The notes beneath the pieces were generated by a model that was not told the DNA's origin, ran no database searches, and saw nothing but the letters and a program-made list of their open reading frames with translations. Position numbers and translations under genes: made by a program. Below are positions 8,385 to 16,545 of a stretch of 64,000 bases of DNA, piece by piece; the stretch's first letter is position 1, and each line of letters starts with the position of its first letter. This DNA is from Roseobacter weihaiensis (lineage in GTDB: Bacteria; Pseudomonadota; Alphaproteobacteria; Rhodobacterales; Rhodobacteraceae): assembly GCF_020622345.1 (NCBI RefSeq), contig NZ_JACNMO010000002.1:310001-374000 (forward strand), read 5' to 3'.

Positions 8385-9170
8385 ATGAGTTTCGAGATTT
8401 CACTTTCGGGAAAGACCGCCGTCATCACCGGGTCCAATTCGGGAATTGGTCTGGGCATTGCCAGGGAACTGGCGCGTGCAGGCGCCGATATCGTGCTGAA
8501 TTCCTTTACGGACAGCGAGGAGGATCACGCCCTGGCCAAGGAGATTGCCGATGAAACCGGCGTCACTGCCCGTTACATTCCGGCGGATATGTCCAAGGGC
8601 GACCAGTGCCGCGATCTCATCACCAAGGCTGGTGTCTGTGATATCCTGGTAAACAACGCCGGCATCCAGCATGTCGCGGGCATTCCCGAGTTCCCCACCG
8701 AGAAATGGGACGCGATCCTTGCAATCAACCTGTCCTCTGCCTTTCACACCACGGCTGTGGCTCTGCCGATGATGCGCAAGGCGGGGTGGGGCCGTGTCTT
8801 GAATATCGCCTCCGCGCATGGGCTGACGGCCTCGCCCTATAAATCGGCCTATATCGCGGCGAAACACGGGATTGTCGGGCTGACCAAGACCACCGCGCTG
8901 GAGACCGCAAAGGAGCCGATCACCGCCAATGCGATCTGTCCGGGCTATGTTCTGACCCCTATCGTGGAAAAGCAGATCCCCGACACGATGAAGGAATACG
9001 ACATGAGCCGTGAAGAGGTCATCGAAAAGGTGATGCTGACCCGTCAGCCCTCCAAGGAGTTTGCCACGGTGGAGCAGATGGGCGGCACCGCGACCTTCTT
9101 GTGCTCCGAGGCTGCGGCCCAGATCACGGGCACCACGATCAGCGTCGATGGGGGCTGGACGGCGCTTTAA
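8385..9170 (+). CDS. bdhA: 3-hydroxybutyrate dehydrogenase
   Basis: Short-chain dehydrogenase of 261 residues that interconverts (R)-3-hydroxybutyrate and acetoacetate with NAD, used when polyhydroxybutyrate stores are mobilised. The NAD-binding motif TGSNSGIGLGIA begins at residue 15, NNAGIQHV follows, and the catalytic tyrosine-lysine pair is in AYIAAKHG. The sequence GLTASPYKSAY and the long C-terminal segment with CPGYVLTPIVEKQI are typical of BdhA. The start is ATG 8385, with AGAAGGA 8 bases upstream. The following gene encodes a patatin-like lipase in the same direction, 83 bases on, a frequent pairing in this group. Confidence 0.9.
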   Translation: MSFEISLSGKTAVITGSNSGIGLGIARELARAGADIVLNSFTDSEEDHALAKEIADETGVTARYIPADMSKGDQCRDLITKAGVCDILVNNAGIQHVAGIPEFPTEKWDAILAINLSSAFHTTAVALPMMRKAGWGRVLNIASAHGLTASPYKSAYIAAKHGIVGLTKTTALETAKEPITANAICPGYVLTPIVEKQIPDTMKEYDMSREEVIEKVMLTRQPSKEFATVEQMGGTATFLCSEAAAQITGTTISVDGGWTAL

Positions 9171-9253
9171 GGAATTCTTGCGCAGGGTCCGGATATTCTG
9201 GACCCAGAAAAACGACTGCGGCGGGGACGACCTGAAAAAGGTGGAAACAGACG

Positions 9254-10291
9254 ATGACAAAGAAACGGATCAACCTTGCCCTGCAGGGCGGCGGTGCCCA
9301 CGGGGCTTTTACCTGGGGCGTACTTGACCGGCTGCTCAGCGATGAAGACCTGGAAATTGCCTCGATCTCGGGCACCAGCGCCGGCGCTTTGAACGGGGCG
9401 GCGCTCAAGGCCGGCATGATCGAAGGTGGTCGGGAAGGGGCCCGCGCCCGGCTCGACTGGCTCTGGGAGGAGGTGGGTGCGCGACCCGACATGCGTATTC
9501 CAGAATGGATGGTGCCGTTTTCCCTGTCCAGTGTCTCTCGGGCGCTTGAATACTCGATCCCCTTCATGGCGGCGGATGCGTGGTCGCGGGCGGTCTCGCC
9601 CTATGCCCTGGGCGGATTTTATACCAACCCGCTGAAGCCCATCGTGTCCCAGTTCAACTACGATAAGGTTTGCGCTGAAAACAGCGGCGGGCCCTGTCTG
9701 TTCATTTGCGCCACGAAAGTGCGCAGCGGCAAGGTCCGGGTGTTCAAGGACAGCGAAATCAGCACGGATGTCATCATGGCCTCGGCTTGTCTGCCAACCA
9801 TATTCCAGGCCGTCGCGGTCACCGACCCGGAGACCGGTCTGACCGATGACTACTGGGACGGCGGCTATACCGGGAACCCCGCGCTCTTCCCGCTGTTTAA
9901 CGAAGCGCTGCCCGAGGACATCGTGATTGTGAATATCAACCCGCTGGAACGGCGCGAAACGCCGCGCACGGCACAGGGCATCCAGAACCGGATCAACGAG
10001 ATCAGCTTTAACTCATCTCTGTTGCGTGAACTGCGCGCGATTGATTTTGTGCAGCGACTGCTGGCCGCGGGCAAGGTGAAGAAGGGCGAAATGCGCCGCG
10101 TGCTCGTCCATATGATCGCCGATGATCCGCTGATGAACGAGCTGTCCGTCGCAACCAAGCTGTTGCCCACACCTTATACACTGGCTCGTCTGAAACAGGC
10201 CGGACAGAGGGCGGCGGATGATTTCCTGGCGGCGCATCGCGATGAACTGAACGAGCAAAGCTCGGTCGATCTGGTCGAGATGTTTCAGTAG
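9254..10291 (+). CDS. Patatin-like phospholipase family protein
   Basis: Serine lipid acyl hydrolase of 345 residues. It has the oxyanion-hole motif QGGGAHGAF at residues 11-19, the nucleophile elbow GTSAG at 40-44 (Ser42), and the catalytic aspartate in WDGGYTGNP near residue 203, so the Ser-Asp dyad is complete. There is no signal peptide, so it should be cytoplasmic. A good Shine-Dalgarno (AAAGGTGG) precedes ATG 9254. It follows bdhA, so a link with polyhydroxybutyrate granules or membrane lipid turnover is plausible but not shown by sequence. It is convergent with the DUF502 gene, the two stop codons directly abutting. Confidence 0.87.
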   Translation: MTKKRINLALQGGGAHGAFTWGVLDRLLSDEDLEIASISGTSAGALNGAALKAGMIEGGREGARARLDWLWEEVGARPDMRIPEWMVPFSLSSVSRALEYSIPFMAADAWSRAVSPYALGGFYTNPLKPIVSQFNYDKVCAENSGGPCLFICATKVRSGKVRVFKDSEISTDVIMASACLPTIFQAVAVTDPETGLTDDYWDGGYTGNPALFPLFNEALPEDIVIVNINPLERRETPRTAQGIQNRINEISFNSSLLRELRAIDFVQRLLAAGKVKKGEMRRVLVHMIADDPLMNELSVATKLLPTPYTLARLKQAGQRAADDFLAAHRDELNEQSSVDLVEMFQ

Positions 10292-10996
10292 CTAGGCCTT
10301 TTCGGGCTCTTTGCCGTTTGGATAGACAAGTCCTGCAGAAATCACCAGTTTTGCCGCTTCTTCCACGGTCATATCCAGCTCGATCACGTCATCGGCGGGT
10401 ACAAAGAGCAAGAATCCGGATGTCGGGTTGGGGGTTGTGGGCAGAAAAATGCTTTGCATCGGCGCGCCATCGTTGCCCCGTGCTGCGATCTCGCCCTTGG
10501 TGTGGGTCGAGATGAAGCCGATGGCCCAGATCCCCTTGCGCGGATATTGGATCAGGCAGGCCTTTTCAAAGGAGCGTTCAGACTGGGCAAAGACCGTCTC
10601 GGAGATCTGCTTGATCCCCGAATAGATCGACCGCACCACCGGGGTCCGTTCCACGAGGCTTTCCGCAAAGGAAATCAGCGACCGCCCGATCAGCCCCTTG
10701 GCCATCCACCCCACAATGATGGTGAAGACGAGGAAGATAACGACCCCGATGCCCCGCACATTGATCTGCACCGAGGGGTCCAGACCCAGCAGGTCCTGAA
10801 GCACCCGGTCCGGTTGGTAGTTGTTGGGCACCAGGGGCAGGACAAAGCCGTCAATCCACCCGACGACAGACCAGATCAGCCAGATTGTCAGGCCGACCGG
10901 GGCGATCACGACCAGACCTGTTAGAAAGTTGGCCCGCAATCGCGCGAAGAATCCTCGGCGCGGCATGGGCGTATCTGGATCGAAAGGTGTATTCAT
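10292..10996 (-). CDS. DUF502 family membrane protein
   Basis: Inner-membrane protein of unknown function, 234 residues. Two hydrophobic segments are clear: LTGLVVIAPVGLTIWLIWSV (about 25-45) and GIGVVIFLVFTIIVGWMAKG (about 83-102). The remainder holds the family's conserved region: SLVERTPVVRSIYSGIKQ, a GFIST strand and VFLPTTPNPTSGFLLFV-like sequence (IFLPTTPNPTSGFLLFVPAD). It starts at ATG 10996. No operon partner is evident; the next gene upstream on this strand (none nearby) gives no functional hint. Confidence 0.85.
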   Translation of the reverse strand: MNTPFDPDTPMPRRGFFARLRANFLTGLVVIAPVGLTIWLIWSVVGWIDGFVLPLVPNNYQPDRVLQDLLGLDPSVQINVRGIGVVIFLVFTIIVGWMAKGLIGRSLISFAESLVERTPVVRSIYSGIKQISETVFAQSERSFEKACLIQYPRKGIWAIGFISTHTKGEIAARGNDGAPMQSIFLPTTPNPTSGFLLFVPADDVIELDMTVEEAAKLVISAGLVYPNGKEPEKA

Positions 10997-11089
10997 TCAC
11001 TGTCCGGACGTAAAAGACGCCCTGCGTAGGTAGGCGGTTTCGCCGCGCTCTACAATGGGCTGGGTCAAACTGGGTTTCTTCATTCTCGC

Positions 11090-12010
11090 TCAGCGTGCAT
11101 CTGCGCTCAAGGCTTGGGCGATTGCCCCGGCCAGACGGGCATTATTGCGCACCAGCGCGATGTTGGCGGTGAGGGATTTGCCCTCCGTCAGTTCAAAAAT
11201 GCGCTGCAGGAGATAGGGGGTCACGGCCTTGCCCTTGATCCCGTGCCGGTCTGCATCCGATTGCGCCTGCGCGATGATCGGGGCGAGGGTCGCCGCCGGA
11301 ATTTCATCCGCTGCCGGGATCGGGTTGGCCACCAGCTGACCGCCCGGCAACCCCAGTTGGCCGCGCATGAGATGTGCGGCGGCGATCTGGGCCGCGCTGT
11401 CCATCCGCAAAGGGGCGTTGAGCGGCGAGGAGGCGCTCCAGAAGGCCGGAAACCGGTCCTGACCCACGGCAATCACCGGCACCCCTTGGGTTTCGAGAAC
11501 CTCGAGGGTCTTGTCCACATCGAGAATGGCCTTGGCCCCGGCGGCGACCACGGTTACGGGCGTTTGCGCCAGCTCCATCAGGTCGGCGGAGATGTCAAAG
11601 CTGTTCTCCGCCCCGCGGTGCACGCCGCCGATCCCGCCGGTTGCAAAAACGCTGATCCCGGCGAGATGCGCCCCGATCATCGTTGCGGCAACAGTCGTGG
11701 CACCGGTGCCGCCCGTGGCCATGCAGGCCGCGATATCGGCCCGCGACAGTTTTGCGACGCCTTTGGCCTGTGCGAGCCTCTCCAGTTGATCCGGTTCCAG
11801 ACCCGCATGCAGGCGGCCGTCGATCACCGCGATGGTGGCGGGGGTCACGCCGAGGCCGCGCAAATCATCCTCGACCTGACGCGCAACCTCTAGGTTCCGG
11901 GGATAGGGCATGCCGTGGGTAATGATGGTGCTTTCCAGCGCCACGACCGGCCTGTTGCTGGCCTTGGCAGCGGCCACTTCGGTGGAATGCAGCAGGGGCA
12001 GGGCGGTCAT
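11090..12010 (-). CDS. psuG: Pseudouridine-5'-phosphate glycosidase
   Basis: Cleaves the C-glycosidic bond of pseudouridine 5'-phosphate to uracil and ribose 5-phosphate, the second step of pseudouridine salvage. The protein has 306 residues with hallmark family segments: ALESTIITHGMPYPRN near the start, IAVIDGRLHAGL, the KLSRADIAACMATGGTGATTVAATM stretch and FATGGIGGVHRGAENSFDISADL, and a late LLQRIFELTEGKSLTANIALV. Its ATG overlaps the end of the kinase gene by 4 bases, so the two are co-translated in the order kinase then glycosidase, matching the order of the reactions. Confidence 0.93.
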   Translation of the reverse strand: MTALPLLHSTEVAAAKASNRPVVALESTIITHGMPYPRNLEVARQVEDDLRGLGVTPATIAVIDGRLHAGLEPDQLERLAQAKGVAKLSRADIAACMATGGTGATTVAATMIGAHLAGISVFATGGIGGVHRGAENSFDISADLMELAQTPVTVVAAGAKAILDVDKTLEVLETQGVPVIAVGQDRFPAFWSASSPLNAPLRMDSAAQIAAAHLMRGQLGLPGGQLVANPIPAADEIPAATLAPIIAQAQSDADRHGIKGKAVTPYLLQRIFELTEGKSLTANIALVRNNARLAGAIAQALSADAR

Positions 12011-12900
12011 AGGGGTGTTTCTCCTGAAACATAGGTGGCGGCGGCGGTGAGCGCCTGATCCAATGCGTCGGCCGCCGTCGCGCCGCGCACTTCCGACGCG
12101 ATATGGGCCGCCATGAAGGTATCACCGGCGCCGGTCACGCGGGTCACCAGCACCCGGGGCGGGGTCTGTGTCAGAAGGCCGCCCGCGTGGCCTTCGGTTG
12201 CATCGGCACCACCATCGGTTACCAGCACGCGGGCGGCACCTTTTTCCAGCAGGCTCTCGGCGGCGTGTCGTGATGAGCGGAACGTGGTCTGACAGAGCAA
12301 TCCCGCCTCTTCGAGGTTGACGTAGAGCGTGCCGCGCCCGGCCGCCACAAAGGGCGTCAGACGTTCCGCCTTGCCGGGCGAGGCCGGGGCCACCCGTAAA
12401 TCCGCCGCCGCCAGAAGCGGGCTTCGGGCGATCTCGCTCAGCAGCTCCAGCGTCAGGTTGCCATCAAGGGCCACGGGCCCCTGATACGGTGCCGCCGTCG
12501 AGGCTAAACGCCCGTCCGACAGCGGCGAGAGAACCTTCGCGCCGGCCGCTTCCAGGGAATGTGCATCCGCGATGGCCGCAATCAACCCGTTTGCGCCTTC
12601 CACCGCCATATACCTGTCGGTGGGCAAATCATCGGATCGATAAACCGTCTCGGTCACCATGCCGCGGGCCGCACAGGCGGCGATCAGCTCATCGCCTTCG
12701 GGGTCGCGGCCAATCGCCGTCAGCAAGGCCGGTGTCAGGCCAAACCGCGCCAGCGTCATCGCGATGTTCATCGCAACGCCGCCGGGCAGGCGCGTGATGC
12801 GTCCCGGTACATCCGAGCCCTGCCGCATCGCGCTGGCGGAACGTCCGATCACGTCCCAAAGAACAGACCCGATGCACAGGATATCCGGTTTTGGCGTCAT
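12007..12900 (-). CDS. psuK: PfkB-family carbohydrate kinase, probable pseudouridine kinase
   Basis: Ribokinase-fold kinase of 297 residues. Family signature 1 is seen as RITRLPGGVAMNIAMTLARFG; signature 2, with the catalytic aspartate, is VTRVTGAGDTFMAAHIAS near residues 250-267. The physical coupling to psuG (4-base overlap) assigns it as the kinase that makes pseudouridine 5'-phosphate. By itself the sequence would only say PfkB sugar or nucleoside kinase. A long hairpin (12909-12954) lies between its start and the end of the upstream DUF4198 gene. Confidence 0.88.
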   Translation of the reverse strand: MTPKPDILCIGSVLWDVIGRSASAMRQGSDVPGRITRLPGGVAMNIAMTLARFGLTPALLTAIGRDPEGDELIAACAARGMVTETVYRSDDLPTDRYMAVEGANGLIAAIADAHSLEAAGAKVLSPLSDGRLASTAAPYQGPVALDGNLTLELLSEIARSPLLAAADLRVAPASPGKAERLTPFVAAGRGTLYVNLEEAGLLCQTTFRSSRHAAESLLEKGAARVLVTDGGADATEGHAGGLLTQTPPRVLVTRVTGAGDTFMAAHIASEVRGATAADALDQALTAAATYVSGETPL

Positions 12901-12908
12901 GCCGTCTT

Positions 12909-12954
12909 GTGACCGGCAATCCAGGGCGGATCAAGCCCCTAGATTGCCGGTCAC
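12909..12954. repeat. 13-bp perfect inverted repeat (long hairpin) before psuK
   Basis: GTGACCGGCAATC (12909-12921) and GATTGCCGGTCAC (12942-12954) are exact reverse complements around a 20-base spacer that can itself pair (AGGGC with GCCCCT, one bulge). The right arm contains the stop codon of the DUF4198 gene and the left arm ends 8 bases before the psuK start. There is no T-run on either strand, so it is not a canonical intrinsic terminator. It could end or stabilise the upstream mRNA, or hide the psuK ribosome site. Confidence 0.75.
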
Positions 12955-13763
12955 GGTGCCGGGACCGCGAAGGTCAGCGCCGCCCAGAGCGTCTGCCATA
13001 GGGGTGCCCGGTCGTCCCCCGCCGCTGCGGGCGCTTCACGCAGGACGACAGCATCAAAGAGGTAGCTGTGCCCGGGCCGCACCGGGACAGCCACCAGACC
13101 GTTTGCATCGGTGCGGTACAGCGTGATCTCCACGGCCCCATCAGCGGATTTCTCAAAGACCTCGACCTGAGCATCGGCGCGCGGGCGCCCCTGATCGTGC
13201 AATTCCACGCGCATCGTGCCGTCAAAACCTTCCAGATAGGGATTGGTGCGCGCAATGAATTCTGTTGCAAGTCCCTGGGGTTGATCCTTCCCTGCGCCGC
13301 TTCCGACAGCGATCAGCGCCTTGACATGGCGGGTGTAGCGCTCTCGAAACGGCTGTTTCGGCCAGCCCTTTGCTTCATGGTGTTCAACAGCGTGCCGAAA
13401 ATCCTTGTGCGCCACGAAAGCCAGAAACTTCTCCCATTCCTGGTAGGTCAGGGTCGACGGGGTTGTCTCATGTACGATCACCAAGAGACCTTCATCCGGC
13501 GCAATGGTTTGCAAGGCAGGGCTATCGCCCAGACGCCCGTCGACCGGTTTGACGGTCTCGCCCCGGATCGTCTCAAACCGGGTAAAGCGGTTTTCAAAGT
13601 AGGCCTGAGACACCCCTTTGAATTTCTGACCATTTTTGAGAGACGCGATGACCGGCGCGCCGCTTTCCACTTGATATTGCTCCGGTTCAATCCAAAACTC
13701 GTGCGCGAGCGCCGGGGCTCCGGCAAAGAGTGCAAGAATGATCGAGAGGCGCGCGAAACCCAT
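12951..13763 (-). CDS. DUF4198 family periplasmic protein (possible Ni/Co-uptake accessory)
   Basis: Secreted protein of 270 residues. The start is placed at ATG 13763, which has AAAAAGG 7 bases upstream and immediately begins a Sec signal peptide (MGFARLSIILALFAGAPALA, then HEFWIEPEQY). HEFWIEP at the mature N-terminus and the carboxypeptidase-regulatory-like beta domain near the end (TLYRTDANGLVAVPVRPGHSYLF) are hallmarks of DUF4198. This family often accompanies cobalt/nickel transport systems, and the divergent neighbour is a HupE/UreJ protein. The ATG of the two genes is formed from the same CATG. Function is inferred from context only. Confidence 0.8.
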   Translation of the reverse strand: MGFARLSIILALFAGAPALAHEFWIEPEQYQVESGAPVIASLKNGQKFKGVSQAYFENRFTRFETIRGETVKPVDGRLGDSPALQTIAPDEGLLVIVHETTPSTLTYQEWEKFLAFVAHKDFRHAVEHHEAKGWPKQPFRERYTRHVKALIAVGSGAGKDQPQGLATEFIARTNPYLEGFDGTMRVELHDQGRPRADAQVEVFEKSADGAVEITLYRTDANGLVAVPVRPGHSYLFDAVVLREAPAAAGDDRAPLWQTLWAALTFAVPAP

Positions 13764-14955
13764 GTCTGAACCTTTTTCCCGTTTGGTTTTAAAGCTGTGC
13801 CTTTTGGCGGTGGTGTCAACGGTCATTTTCGCGGCGGGGGTGTCGAAACCCGCGGCGCATGAGGTTTTGCCGACCATCGCCGACATCACCGTGACCGGGG
13901 AGGGGCAGGTGGTGCTGGATCTGCGCATCAACATCGAAGCCTTTCTGGCGGGCATCGACCTTGATGCGGTGGAGGACACCGACGCAGATGCAGCGGCGGG
14001 GGATTACGATGTGCTGCGCGCGCTGCCTGCCAGCGACATCACGGCCCGGACGCAGGAGATCATCGCGCTTTGGAACGCGCACCCGCTGGTGCAGGCGGGG
14101 GAGGCGGTGCCCCTGAGCCTTGAGGCGTTGACGATCCCGGATGACATCGATGTCGAACTGCCGCGCATCTCGGACCTGCGGGTGACCGGGCAGCTGCCTG
14201 CCAATACGGAGGCTTTGACCGTCAACTGGCCTGCGGGCTCCGGCGCACTGGTCTTGCGCCAGCAAGGGGTGGAGGCCCCCTACACAGGCTTTCTGGAGGG
14301 CGGCCAATCGAGCCCCGCGATTGCGCTTGACGGTGGGGCGGCACAAACGCCGGGCGCCGCTTTTCTGACCTACATCCCGGTGGGCTTCGATCATATTCTG
14401 CCCAAGGGTCTCGACCACATTCTGTTTGTGCTGGGGCTGTTCTTTCTCAGCACGAAGTGGGCCCCGCTGCTGTGGCAGGTCAGTGCCTTCACGCTGGCCC
14501 ACACCGTCACGCTGGCGCTTGGCGCCTTGGGCTGGGTCACGCTGCCCGGCAGTATCGTGGAGCCGCTGATTGCCGCCTCCATCGTCTATGTGGCCGTCGA
14601 AAACCTGTTTCAGCGCGGTCTCACACGCTGGCGGCCGCTCATTATTTTCGGGTTCGGTCTGCTGCACGGGCTTGGCTTTGCCTCCGTTCTGGCGGCCTTC
14701 GGCCTGCCCGAGAACCAGTTCATCCCCGCCCTGATCGGATTCAACGTGGGGGTCGAGATCGGGCAGCTGACCGTTATCGCCATTGCAGCCCTGGTCCTGC
14801 TGGGATGCACAAGGCTTGCGCGCCGGTCTGATCTCTCTGAGGTCGAAGCCCCCGTGGGCACCTATGCGGTGATGTTTCGCGCGGTGTCGATCCCCGGATC
14901 GCTGCTGATCGCGCTGATCGGGGCCTACTGGTGCATCGAGCGCGTGTTTTTCTGA
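13762..14955 (+). CDS. HupE/UreJ family membrane protein
   Basis: Membrane protein of about 398 residues. An N-terminal signal/TM segment (LCLLAVVSTVIFAAGVSKPAAH) precedes an extracytoplasmic domain of about 190 residues. Then come the HupE/UreJ helices with conserved histidines: PVGFDHILPKGLDHILFVLG, SAFTLAHTVTLALG, and FGLLHGLGFASVLAAFG. HupE/UreJ proteins are linked to nickel or cobalt handling for hydrogenase and urease, but neither enzyme is in the window. The start at ATG 13762 has only a distant GAGAGG; ATG 13738 in frame is an alternative and would overlap the divergent DUF4198 gene by 26 bases. Confidence 0.83.
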   Translation: MSEPFSRLVLKLCLLAVVSTVIFAAGVSKPAAHEVLPTIADITVTGEGQVVLDLRINIEAFLAGIDLDAVEDTDADAAAGDYDVLRALPASDITARTQEIIALWNAHPLVQAGEAVPLSLEALTIPDDIDVELPRISDLRVTGQLPANTEALTVNWPAGSGALVLRQQGVEAPYTGFLEGGQSSPAIALDGGAAQTPGAAFLTYIPVGFDHILPKGLDHILFVLGLFFLSTKWAPLLWQVSAFTLAHTVTLALGALGWVTLPGSIVEPLIAASIVYVAVENLFQRGLTRWRPLIIFGFGLLHGLGFASVLAAFGLPENQFIPALIGFNVGVEIGQLTVIAIAALVLLGCTRLARRSDLSEVEAPVGTYAVMFRAVSIPGSLLIALIGAYWCIERVFF

Positions 14956-14959
14956 CCGT

Positions 14960-15580
14960 TCAGCCCATCGCTTCGATCAATTCACCCAGCCGCCGGGCGG
15001 GGTCCTCCGCCTGCCAGATTTCCTCGCCCAGACCAAAGAAATCCGTAAACGGGGTCAGTTGTGCAATCCGGGCGGCGTCCAATCCGCCTTCGGCCACCAC
15101 CGGAACTTCGATCACCTCCGACCACCATTCAAAGAGATCGAGCGGCGCGTGGCTGCCATCCCCCAGGGCCGAGGCGGAGACCGGCCCGAAAGCCACGTAA
15201 TCTGCGCCTGCTTCGCCTGCGGACATGCCATCATGGCGCGAGGTGCCGCAGAAACAGCCGACAATGGCGTCCTCACCCAGCGCCTTGCGGGTCTCGCGCA
15301 CGGAACGTGCCGCATCCGTCAGATGCACACCGTCCAGCCCCAACCGATCCGCAAGCACCGAGTGGTCGCCCAGCACCAGCGCGACATCGCGGGCATGGGT
15401 CACTTCGCGCAGCGCGTCGGCGGCGCGCGACAGCTTATCCGCGTCGCGTGTGGCCAGTTCAAGCCGCACGCAGGCCACCGCATGGGCATCCAGCGTGCGG
15501 GCCAATACCTCTGGAAAGCTGCTCAGTTCAAACTCCGGTGGGGTAATGAGGTAAAGCTGCGGTTTTTCGGGGATATCCAT
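14960..15580 (-). CDS. Thiamine phosphate synthase-like protein (ThiE/TenI family)
   Basis: TIM-barrel protein of 206 residues from ATG 15580. It begins PQLYLITPPEF and carries GDHSVLADRLGLDGVHL (phosphate and pyrimidine binding in ThiE), GEDAIVGCFCGTSRHDGMSAGEAGADYVAFGPV and PVVAEGGLDA. These are the core ThiE segments, but the usual INDR/NDR motif reads LGDHS and there is no other thi gene nearby. It may therefore be a divergent thiamine phosphate synthase or a TenI-like regulator. It is divergent from trmJ, with 147 bases between. Confidence 0.75.
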   Translation of the reverse strand: MDIPEKPQLYLITPPEFELSSFPEVLARTLDAHAVACVRLELATRDADKLSRAADALREVTHARDVALVLGDHSVLADRLGLDGVHLTDAARSVRETRKALGEDAIVGCFCGTSRHDGMSAGEAGADYVAFGPVSASALGDGSHAPLDLFEWWSEVIEVPVVAEGGLDAARIAQLTPFTDFFGLGEEIWQAEDPARRLGELIEAMG

Positions 15581-15727
15581 GCGCGCGGTCCTTTGGGTCT
15601 TGCTGCGCAGGAGCAGTAGCGCAAGTGTCGGGAAATGAAAACTATCTGCCCGCGTTCGATGGTTTTTCATCGCAACCAGAGGACGCGCTCCGTTGCGAAG
15701 ACGCGCAGAGGATCGTATGAGGCCCCC

Positions 15728-16483
15728 ATGACCGATGTTCTTGATCCGCCCGCCTCCCCGGCCTTTGTTCTGGTGCGCCCGCAAATGGGGGAAAACATCG
15801 GCGCGGCAGCGCGGGCCATGTGGAACTTCGGGCTGGACCGGATGCGCGTCGTAGCGCCGCGTGATGGCTGGCCGAACCCGGCGGCGGTGGCGCTGGCCAG
15901 CGGGGCGGGACGGCTTCTGGATGAGGCACAACTGACCCCGACACTGGCCGAGAGCATCAGCGACTGCACTTATGTCTTTGCCACGACAGCGCGTTCCCGC
16001 GATTTGACCAAACCGGTTTTCAGTCCCGAAGAAGCGATGCGCGCGACAGCCAGGCGCATCCGCGACGGACAGCGCGTGGCCGTGCTCTTTGGGCCGGAAC
16101 GGGCAGGGCTGGAAAACGAGGACATCGTGCGCGCCAACGCGATCATTTCGGTGCCGGTGAACCCGGCGTTTCCCTCGCTCAACCTCGCGCAATGCGTGCT
16201 GTTGATGGGCTACGAATGGCAGCGCGCGATACATGAGATCACCCCCGAGACCGTCGAGATGGCCGGCACCCAGTGGGCCGAGACTGCCGAGGTCGAACAC
16301 CTTGCCAGCCATTACGAAGCGCGGCTGGACGAGATGGGGTTTTTCTTTCCGGCGCATAAATCGGACTCCATGCGGCTCAACCTGCGCAATTTCTGGAGCC
16401 GGATGCCGATGACGCGCGCCGATGTGCAGATGCTGCACGGGATGATGCGCCAGATGATCCGCTGGAGGACGCGCGGCGACTAG
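15728..16483 (+). CDS. trmJ: tRNA (cytidine/uridine-2'-O-)-methyltransferase TrmJ-like
   Basis: SPOUT-fold RNA 2'-O-ribose methyltransferase of 251 residues that modifies position 32 of tRNA anticodon loops. SpoU motifs are present: LVRPQMGENIGAAARAMWNFG (motif 1), VAVLFGPERAGLENEDI (motif 2) and ISVPVNPAFPSLNLAQCVLLMGYE (motif 3). These motifs with the C-terminal helical extension (HYEARLDEMGFFFP, later SRMPMTRADVQMLHGMMRQM) fit TrmJ rather than TrmH. The start is ATG 15728; in-frame upstream codons exist but lie in the AT-richer promoter region. Confidence 0.88.
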   Translation: MTDVLDPPASPAFVLVRPQMGENIGAAARAMWNFGLDRMRVVAPRDGWPNPAAVALASGAGRLLDEAQLTPTLAESISDCTYVFATTARSRDLTKPVFSPEEAMRATARRIRDGQRVAVLFGPERAGLENEDIVRANAIISVPVNPAFPSLNLAQCVLLMGYEWQRAIHEITPETVEMAGTQWAETAEVEHLASHYEARLDEMGFFFPAHKSDSMRLNLRNFWSRMPMTRADVQMLHGMMRQMIRWRTRGD

Positions 16484-16545
16484 TCACGCTGGACCTTGCC
16501 CGCGCGCGGGCATAGGGTCGCGGCGCGAGCCAAAGAGGATGTCCG

